DNA from: Anisodus tanguticus
Lineage: Eukaryota; Streptophyta; Magnoliopsida; Solanales; Solanaceae
Assembly: GCA_034509755.1 (NCBI GenBank)
Contig: CM067552.1
Location: forward strand, 13,673,001 to 13,737,000
Reading direction: 5' to 3'
Length of the DNA stretch: 64,000 nucleotides
Shown here: positions 56,307 to 64,000 of the stretch, one piece after another
How positions within the stretch are numbered: the first letter of the stretch is position 1
Layout: the number at the start of each line of letters is the position of its first letter
Notes under the pieces: model-generated
Databases searched by the model: none
What the model was told of the DNA's origin: nothing
Seen by the model: the letters and a program-made list of their open reading frames with translations, nothing else
Position numbers and translations under genes: made by a program

Positions 56307-59300
56307 ATCCCTCACAAAGCAAAGGTTTAAAAGACTAAAAGAAAAATAGATATTTTCGGGCAGACTCTTTAAAGTATGACACTTAAGCACATAGTATCTG
56401 AAGATTTGAACTAGTACATAGTGAAATGAGGCAATTCCCTATCCAACTAAGTGAACGAATCTTGAACTTGCTGGAGTCGAGAAAACTCTCGATATAGCTA
56501 AGAGAACGAGTCTTGAACTTGCTAGATTAAGAGCTGTCAACCCGATAACACGCATTATACTTCATCTTGTGCAAGTTTCGCGATAGTTTTTTTCCCAAAA
56601 ATTTTGGCCAATCCTTGGGACCTTATGAGTGTATCACAAAGATTACCCACTATCTTTCATAGAAGGAGGCCAAACCTTCTCACTCATGTAGGTGATCCAT
56701 TATGTCCATCTCAACATGAATCACCCTATGCATAAGGATATGAATCATTAAGAGTTTATAACTCAACCTTTACACCAATCGGTGATTTCTTCAAATTCTT
56801 ACCGCAGCAAGAATTGCTTCGGTGAATCCTTCAAGTCCTTACCGCAGCAATAACCACCCTACACATAGGGCTATGGACTCATTAAGAGCAAAGCTCATCA
56901 TAACTTGTGTACATTTAGTTGCACTATAGGGATGATCAAATTGTACACAATTCTCAATCAGTGGGTTTAAGACCCATCCCCCTCGACGTTTCAAGGATCA
57001 TTCTTCTGTTGAGTCCTTTTGTCAATGGATCTGCCAAATTGGTCTCGGATGTCACGTACTCCATTGAAAGCACGTCATTTTCAATCAACTATCTCACATT
57101 TTCATATCTGATGCAAATATGCCTTTTCTTGCTGTTGTATGCTTTATTCTTAGCAATATATATAGCGGCCTGCGAATCACATAGTAGAGAGACGGGAGGG
57201 GTTGGATTCCCCCACAATGGTACATCTGCCAGTAAGTTTCTCAACCACTTGGCTTCTTGACCTGCAAGATCAAGTGCTATAAATTCTGACTTCATAGTCG
57301 ATCTAGCTATGCATGTTTATTTAGCAGATTTCTAAGAAATCTCACCACCACCCATTGTGAATATATATCCACTAGTGGATATTACCTTATCATTATCGGT
57401 TACCCAGTTGGCATCACAATATCCCTCCAACACTGCGCGATATCCAACATAGCTCAAATTCCAGTCCATGGTACCTTTCAAGTACCTCAATAAATGCTTA
57501 AGGGCATTCCAATGTTGACCATTGGGGTTATGGGTATACTGACTTAGTCTACTAACTACATAAGCTATGTCAGGTCGAGTACAATTCATTAAAACATTAA
57601 ACTCCTAATTATTTTGGCATACTCAGTTTGCAAAACACTTACTTCGGTATTTTTGCTAAGTGAGATGGATGCATCATATGGAGTTCTTACTGGACTTACA
57701 TCAAAGTTGTTGAACTTTTTAAGTACCTTCTCCACATAGTGTGATTGTGACAAAGTAAATTTGTTATCTTTCCGGATGACTTTCACACCCAAGATGACGT
57801 CCACTTCACCCATATCATTCATTTCAAAACGAGATGATAAAAACTTTTTTGGTCTCATTAATAACATTCATATGAGTACCAATCAACAACATATCATCTA
57901 CATAAAGGCATATGATTACATAATCTAAATCAAACATCTTTGAATAAACACATGCATCAGAACCATTTGCAACAAAATAAATTTCAAGGATAGTTTTGTG
58001 AAACTTCTCATACCATTGTTTAGGAGCTTGCTTGAGTCCATAAAGGGACTTTTTAACTCTACACACCTTGTGTTCTTGTCCGGGAGCAACAAATCCTGGA
58101 GGTTGCTCCATAAATATCTCCTCTTCTAAATCACCATTCAAAATTGCCGTTTTTACATCCATTTGATGTACAATTAAGTTCCTTATAGAAGCCAAGGCAA
58201 ATAAAGCACGAATGGTTGCAATTTTTGTTACATGAGAATATATATAAAAGAAGTCAATACCAATTTTTTGCATAAATTCTTTTACCACAAATCTCACTTT
58301 AAACTTTTCAATGGTACCATCGGTTCGGAGTTTCCTTTTAAAAATCCATTTGCAACCTATGGGTTTACGACCATTTGGCAAGTCTACTAATTCCCAAGTT
58401 TTATTAGTGGTTATCGATTCCAATTCACTGTTAATAACATCTTTCTAGAAACTAGGATCTACGAATTTTACCACTTCTTCATAAGTTTTAGGGTCCTCTT
58501 CACTCATAAAAATATTAGTGATTTCTTCACTAACTTTATTCAAATCATCAACTTCAGTTAAAAACAAAGTTAAAAAATCAGGACCAAAACTAGTTTATGT
58601 TCTTTGTCTTTTGCTTCTTCGCAATTCATTTTCTACATGTATATCATTAAGTAAAGACGATGAAGATGAAGATACAACAGTTGAAGAGGGAATATCAAGC
58701 AAAACAACATTCTTTAATGGAAAAATATTTTCAAAGAATTCAGCATCTCTAGATTCACACATAGATTTATCATTCAAACACATAAATCTATACGTTGCAC
58801 TATTTCCAGCGTATCCCACAAAAGTAGCATCAAAAGTTTTAGCCCCAATATTCTAACGTTTGAAGGAAGGTAAACCAACCTTTGCGAGACACCCCCACAT
58901 TTTCAAATATTTCAAGTTTGGGGCATATCCCTTCCAAAATTCAAAAGGAGTTTTCTCCAAATGTTTATGGGGTACTCTATTGAGAATATAATTTGCCGAT
59001 AATACAGCTTCATCCCACATATTATTCGGAAGTCTGGAACTGAAAAACATAGCATTCATCATTTCTTTTAACATTCAATTTTTTCTTTCCGCAATTCCAT
59101 TTTGTTGTGGAGTATAGGAAACTGTGAATTCATGTATGATACATTCTTTCTCGCAAATTTCTTTTAGCAAAGTTGTACCATACACACCACCCCTGTCGGA
59201 CCTAAATCGTTTGATTTTTCGGTCCAACTGATTTTCCACTTCGGTTTATAAATGAGAAACATTTTTTCCGCTTCATCCTTTGATTTCAATAGAATAACTC

Positions 59301-60544
59301 GAGTGTATCTAGAGTAATCATCTACGAAGGTTATATAGTATCTTTTACCTCCTTTACTTTCCGTATTCTTGAAATCAGCAGTCGGAATGAATTAATTCAA
59401 GTAATTCAGTTTCTCTTTTAGTCACTAATTTAAAAGCTTTTTATGGTGTTTAGCCTCAACACAAATTTCACATTTGTTCGACTCATCATCAATCATATTA
59501 GCAATTAAGGACATTTCTTTTAGTCTCTTAATTGAATTAGCATTCACATGTCCTAATCTTCCATGCCATAAATTAATAGACTCAGTGATGTAAGCAGAAG
59601 AAGATTCATTATTTATTGCAGCATAAAGCACAAAAAGGTTGGAGTCCAGATACCCCTTTCCCACAAATTCCCCATTCCTCGTAAGCACTACTTTGTTAGC
59701 CTCCATTACTATTTTTATTTCGACTTTACTAAGTAGTACTACAAAAATTAAATTCTTACAAAGGAGGGGACATACAAGACATTTTGCAAAAGTAAAGTTT
59801 TGCCAGAAGTGAGTTTAAGGAAAATCTTCCCTTTTTCGAGTACTTCCGACTTGCTTGAGTTGCCCATATAGACCACTTCTTCGTTCTTGGCCTCTTCGAA
59901 TTATGTGAGCAAACTCCTATTTGCGCAAAAATATCTTGTAGCTGCCGAGTCAAGAATCCACTCTGAATTGCTGCTAACTATGTTGGCTTAGGAAATCATG
60001 GCTGCGATAACGTCCCCTTGTTCAACAACATTAGCTTGTTGGGGTTGGCGGCCATTGTTATTCCTTTGATTTCCTAGACATTGTTGGCATTGAAAGGATT
60101 TGTGTCCAACCGTCCCACAAGTGTAGCAAACCGGGAATTGTTTTTCATTTTTCCAACCTTCTTGAATGGTTTTCCACGCTTGTTTATGCCATGAGACTTC
60201 TTCTCTTTCTTCTTTGAACCACCTGCTCCTCTTGACCTGTCAATTTTTCCATTGGAAGATTCAACAAGGTTAGCTTTTACAGAATTTTCAACTGGATGAG
60301 GAAAAACCTTGTGTTTGAGATGATTTGCTTCTTCTACTTTGAGGTGTCCGATCAACTCCTCTATAGTCATGTCCTTTTTCTTATGTTTTAATTGGTTCCT
60401 GTAGTCGGACCATGACTTAGGAAGCTTCTCAATCAAGACATTGGCTTGAAGAACTTCACACATCTTCCTGCCTTCAAGAAGCATGTCCGCAACAAGATTT
60501 TCATAATGATGGACTTGATCAATAATTGGCTTATTGTCCACCAT
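56307..60544 (-). pseudogene. Copia 3 gag-pol, 5' end of gag missing
   Basis: Gag begins in mid-domain at MVDNKPIIDQVHHYENLVAD (60544), followed by LPKSWSDYRNQLKHKKKD and, after a frameshift in an A run, a perfect CCHC knuckle CYTCGTVGHKSFQC near 60130-60090. Protease WILDSAATR lies near 59965; GAG-pre-integrase LWHGRLGHVNANSIKRLKE near 59565; integrase ANYILNRVPHKHLEKTPFEF near 58980; reverse transcriptase CKWIFKRKLRTDGTIEKFKV (58340), MDVKTAILNGDLEEEIFMEQ (58155), KKSLYGLKQAPKQW (58050) and CLYVDDMLLIG (57905); and RNase H MNCTRPDIAYVVSRLSQYTH (57589) and MKSEFIALDLAGQEAKWLRN (57295), ending near 57000. Stops are few but present. The first ~150 gag residues and the leader have been deleted, leaving only ~80 bp to the LTR. 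Confidence 0.93.
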
Positions 60545-60626
60545 CTGAATTTCAAGTCATTTCCCTACAATATATTTTTTTTCCCGTAAACTATTACAAT
60601 AGCAGAAATGGAAATCGCTTCTAAAT

Positions 60627-61180
60627 TGTTATAAAATAATAATAGTCTGTTATGTAAACTAATCGAAATAAGATTGAAATAGAAAACTTAAACAAAGAAC
60701 AAAGCAATCGAAAGCTCGGAACTTTGTTGCGCCGTGGTATGGAGGTCATTGCCTTAGAAGCGATTTCACGTGATGAGTGCTATCAATTGACCGGTGTCGC
60801 CCCCAAGGTTAACACAACACTCTACTAACTTTGCACCCGGAAAGTAGAGTTGAAACTTGACAAAATCTGCCCGGAAATGGAGTATCAAAAGAGACTTAGG
60901 ATTGAAGAGAAAGCCTTCAAAAGGATGGAAGAATTTCTGAAAAGTTGCATCTCCAAATGAGCACAAAGGAGCTCTATTTAAAGGTTCAAATACTATGAAT
61001 TTTCAGACTTTAAAACATGAAATAAAGACCATTAAAACTATAAAAACTAGCCAAAATCAGTTACACCAATAAAAAATATAGTTGTTACAAAAGCTATTTA
61101 GTCCAGGTTTTAAAGGCTATTTTTTATTGATTTTGAAAAGGCTACTTTTTACTGATTTTGAGCCTCTCTTTTTTTCAACA
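60627..61180 (-). mobile_element. Copia 3 5' LTR (554 bp)
   Basis: It runs TGTTGAAAAAAAGAGAGG to TTTTATAACA on the minus strand with correct TG...CA ends. The primer-binding site expected at 60615-60626 is not recognisable, probably lost with the leader deletion. Confidence 0.92.
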
Positions 61181-61185
61181 TAGAG
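61181..61185. repeat. Target-site duplication TAGAG, right of Copia 3
   Basis: Identical to 55744-55748. Confidence 0.9.
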
Positions 61186-61480
61186 AGCATGAAGATATAA
61201 GATTCTATGATAACATACTAAGTAGTCTATTATAAATGTTATAAATCCACATCCATAGATGACTATGGTCATTGGTCAACAGATAGTAGAGAAGAATTTA
61301 CCCGGGTAAGTAAAATGAGATTAATCATGTAACCTTGGAAATGTAATAGCTCCTAAGCAAAGTATTTTCCTGAATTAGACTTTGTAGCTCTTTTGTTCAC
61401 CTTGTGTAGCTAATTTCAATATATTATGAAGTCAAATGAGTTCAATTGAATTTTATGTTAGAAAAGTTATATCCTACTCG
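61186..61480. other. No gene recognised
   Basis: Short AT-rich stretch between Copia 3 and the LTR of Copia 5. It may be the end of that LTR. Confidence 0.4.
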
Positions 61481-61952
61481 ATAGATCACTTTAATGTTTT
61501 GTTGGAAGTTTTGCTCTATGGTACTTTATAAAGAAGTACGGGAAGTATTTAACTATTACAAGTATTCGAAAGGATAAACAAAGATTTCAATAATTCAACA
61601 TGGAATCTGAAATTACAATCGTTACACAAGTAAAAACTGGAAATTCCAGTTTTGTAGAAGACGGAAAAAAATGTAAATTGTTTTTGCTGAGTCGAGTGTA
61701 GCACTCAGTCCTTAAGACAATATTGCCCCGTATGTATCCTTTATACGTCCTGGACAATTTGTCTCCCAAGATAAAACAGCAATGGAACCCTTAAGTAAAG
61801 GAAACTCAAGAGCTACCGTGAAGAATATTGAGTAACGAAATGATGCTTGGAAGTTGTAGGAAGAAAACTATTTTGGTTGTGTATTTTCGTGCACTGTTTT
61901 GCTGCCTCTCTTTTCTGTTAACTTTTCTACTCAACAATGGTGTAAGGGGGTG

Positions 61953-61960
61953 TTTATATA
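61953..61960 (-). promoter_or_regulatory. Putative LTR promoter TATA box
   Basis: On the minus strand CCTATATAAACACC is a good plant TATA box. Transcription would start roughly 30 bp downstream, near 61920. An inverted repeat lies 35-75 bp upstream. Confidence 0.6.
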
Positions 61961-61995
61961 GGAGAGGGATGGACTGTTTTACTGCCTGAAAACTG

Positions 61996-62030
61996 CCTCC
62001 ATAATAGCCAAATAATGGCCATTATGGAGG
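61996..62030. repeat. Inverted repeat upstream of the LTR TATA box
   Basis: CCTCCATAAT at 61996-62005 and its exact complement ATTATGGAGG at 62021-62030 enclose a 15-bp loop containing another palindrome, ATGGCCAT. Confidence 0.85.
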
Positions 62031-62165
62031 TAGTAAAGTCACCAACATAAATGGGAGAAAGACCAACGTATTTGGCCATTATAGGAGGAGTAATTCAGCC
62101 AAAATAAATGGCTGAATTGAGTGCTTGGCATTTCTGTTTTTGATCGTCGAAATTTTGATGTTCTG

Positions 62166-62278
62166 GAAACTTCAGGGACCAAACTGTACATCTTGAAACT
62201 TCAGGGACCAAACTGTACATCTGAAAGAATTCTGGTCCAAACAGTACATCTGAAACTTCTGGGATCAAACTATACCTC
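62166..62278 (-). repeat. Minisatellite in the Copia 5 LTR
   Basis: Four imperfect units share GGACCAAACTGTACATCT or a variant. The first two, including AACTTCAGG, are almost identical, and the last two are diverged. Confidence 0.85.
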
Positions 62279-62345
62279 TGGCAAAGTTTTTTGGCCCAAA
62301 AAGATAATATCAGAAGACCCACAGCCCACGACCCGTGACCCGTGA

Positions 62346-62402
62346 ACCCGAAACTCGGAACCGGAACCGGACCGGACGGGACGGGCGGGCGGCGGCGGCG
62401 CG
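62346..62402. repeat. GC-rich low-complexity block
   Basis: GGAACCGGACCGG, GGGACGGGCGGGCGGC and GGCGGCGCGCG runs make this the most GC-rich stretch in the AT-rich window. It lies in the LTR upstream of its promoter. Confidence 0.9.
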
Positions 62403-62768
62403 CGTGTGGTCTTTCCTCGAACCGAAGCACATCTAGGTCCTCCCTTCTTTAAACACATGGGATACCCCTTGGGGTCCCAAACCCCAAACCAATTTCGAAT
62501 CTTATATACACAACAATTCTTTCTTCCTCTACCGATGAGGGAGAATTACACACAATACCACACTTTCCATGCTTCAAACACCTTACTTCGTGAACCAATA
62601 TCTCTTTCATTTCTCAATGAAATTTGACGATTCTTGGCCCTACGGTTATCTACGTGCTTAGTAGATCATGCATGTGTGAAGAACCGGATTCTCCAACATA
62701 CGTTACACTAGTGTTTAAGCCGTTAAAGTTGGTCGGTCGCAACTCCCGCCAAAGGCAAATTTCCAATA

Positions 62769-64000
62769 ATCCCCTCTTGAAAGAGATTTTGGCGCACTCA
62801 CATGGTGTCTTTTCATTTCCAAAGCAATATTTCGGGACCGATGTTGCATAAGGAGAGGTAGCCTCGGCTTTGAACCTTCCATAGTTGAATACCATCGGAC
62901 TTACTTACGCGCGTGAACGTGATATCTTGAACCGTCGGTGTTTAGTGTAAGCCAAGACAACGGTACCAACACAACAAATTCCCTTACTCTCTTCTTCGTA
63001 ATGTTTTGTCCGTTTTGGCCATGGACAACGTCTTGGATTCTTAAGTGCGTTCAATTTGAGGCGGCGGTCCTCGCACTTAAATAGGTGGTCTCCTACAAGG
63101 TATCCTGCTATACCCCACTTCACAAGTGTTAGGAACCATTAAAAGTTTCCCAAAGACCTAACCTCAACGGCGTTGAGGATCATTACGAGTTACGAAAACT
63201 TAACCTTTACCCATACTGCGAGATAGCACTTAACGTCTATCGCGGGAACGGCTTTGGATTTGGTGTTTCTTTTCGAAATCACTATCCGAAGTGCTCATGC
63301 TTCCACTAAAGCGATCAACTGAACCTTTACAACTTAGTTTTCCCATTGAACCAAATTACTGGGATCTCCAGTTCGTAAGGTTGGGTTTCCACTGTATTGG
63401 TCCGTATATTTTGGGTTTTAAGCCCATTCCCCTAGACAAGCAGAACACTTGATTTCCGGGTAGTCCCTTAGTTAGTAAATAAGGAAGTGACACCCGTGAT
63501 GATCAACTGCCATACGGTCTTATGTCTCCTGACATATCCTGACGAGATATGCCGGACGCCGTCATCCGTGTCCTTCCTGAAGCCGACCGGCTAGCCACAG
63601 TGTATAACTGCTGAAGGCACGGGTTTCTCCCAATAAGGGACGTCCTCTAAGGAGTCGTGAAGTTACTCAACTTCTTTCATGCTTTGTATAAAGCGATAAA
63701 CTCCGATTCCATCATGAATCGGCCGATGCGAGTTTGCTTAGAGGATTTTCCAAGAACCACCATACACATTTACTTGTGGCTTTGGTGTTCTTCAGATCTG
63801 ATGTCCAGTTTGCATCACTGTGTTCTCTCAGAACCGCTGGACATCCAGAATACTATAATCCGTAGATAAGCGAATAATTCAGATATCGTCATATCCGACT
63901 TAACGCCTTCCTATTAATCATGTATTGAAATCATCAGTGAACCTTAGTTCAACTGATCTGTTTGTAGGACGATACCAGGTCGGTTGTAGTGTGTACAATA
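62769..64000 (-). pseudogene. Copia 5 RNase H end and 3' UTR, continuing past the window
   Basis: Minus-strand frames read YSGCPAVLREHSDANWTSDL near 63820 and, after a frameshift, RFMMESEFIALYKA near 63690. LLTKGL lies near 63475 and SRGMGLKPK near 63425, the standard end of Copia pol. The part 62781-63420 is 3' UTR with a polypurine tract at its end (62769-62780). The frames on the other strand (62624-62851, 63657-63869) are shadows. Upstream domains lie beyond 64000. It resembles the family at 16975-19640. Confidence 0.8.

Larger units (their letters stand above)
61481..62768 (-). mobile_element. Copia 5 3' LTR, left edge approximate
   Basis: On the minus strand the LTR begins TATTGGAAATTTGCC at 62768 (TGTTGGAA expected) directly after the purine tract TCAAGAGGGGAT. 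It is about 1.3 kb, with a repeat array, a GC-rich block and a strong TATA box. The frame 61587-61769 lies in its transcribed 3' part and is not a gene. I could not find the terminal CA. Confidence 0.7.

Noticed and set aside
60615..60626. A primer-binding site for Copia 3
   Set aside because: ATTTAGAAGCGATT next to the 5' LTR resembles neither the tRNA-Met consensus nor another plant primer site I know well enough to claim.
1..64000. Many open frames of 60-120 codons as possible host genes
   Set aside because: They are scattered on both strands, most overlap recognisable transposon sequence in another frame, and none shows a known non-transposon domain or convincing exon structure.

Overview
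The window is nuclear plant DNA made almost entirely of transposable elements. I could not support any host protein-coding gene, tRNA, rRNA or CRISPR array. The best taxonomic guess is an asterid eudicot, most likely Solanaceae. The basis is Tekay/Del-like chromovirus LTRs that open TGTTACACCCCGTA or TGTAATGAC, RTE-type LINEs ending in a (TTG)n tail, and Copia LTRs of familiar Solanaceae style. This is family-level inference from memory, not a database match. The base composition is AT-rich, and nearly every reading frame is a broken piece of gag, pol or LINE ORF2, as expected of old intergenic or heterochromatic DNA.

Layout. 1-13 kb: RTE LINE tail (1274-2162); a chromovirus LTR with primer-binding site (3541-5530); a chromovirus whose gag-protease runs directly into its 3' LTR (6046-10612); a CACTA transposon end cutting that LTR (10613); and a second LINE (11455-12796). 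13-23 kb: a gypsy RNase H scrap, two long minus-strand gypsy LTRs (13940-16974 and 19879-22567), and a plus-strand Copia 3' half between them. 23-34.6 kb: one chromovirus copy (23093-34599) that collected a LINE, a solo LTR and a MITE in its LTRs and was then broken by an internal inversion of about 8.3 kb (24755-33050). 34.8-36.8 kb: a second 3' fragment of the Copia family seen at 17-19 kb. 37.2-44.2 kb: a candidate non-autonomous Helitron (37186-44245) carrying a SINE with target-site duplications and a complete 4.9-kb Copia element with matching ATATA duplications. A second Helitron-like 5' end abuts its 3' end. 45.1-49.4 kb: an almost full-length RTE LINE. 49.4-49.8 kb: a small hAT element with a perfect 8-bp duplication. 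52.2-61.2 kb: two Copia elements inserted 13 bp apart, the first lacking its reverse transcriptase. 61.5-64 kb: the 3' LTR and pol end of a further Copia element running off the window.

How the parts work together. They do so as layers of insertion, not as a pathway. In each family the enzymes (protease, integrase, reverse transcriptase, RNase H, LINE endonuclease) are recognisable but interrupted by stops, frameshifts or deletions, so I expect no autonomous element here. Age layers can be read from nesting: Copia and SINE inside the Helitron; LINE, solo LTR and MITE inside the chromovirus LTRs. I found no new defence, metabolic or regulatory system. The most interesting observation is the reconstructable inversion at 24.75-33.05 kb, with each LTR preserving the empty site for insertions in the other.
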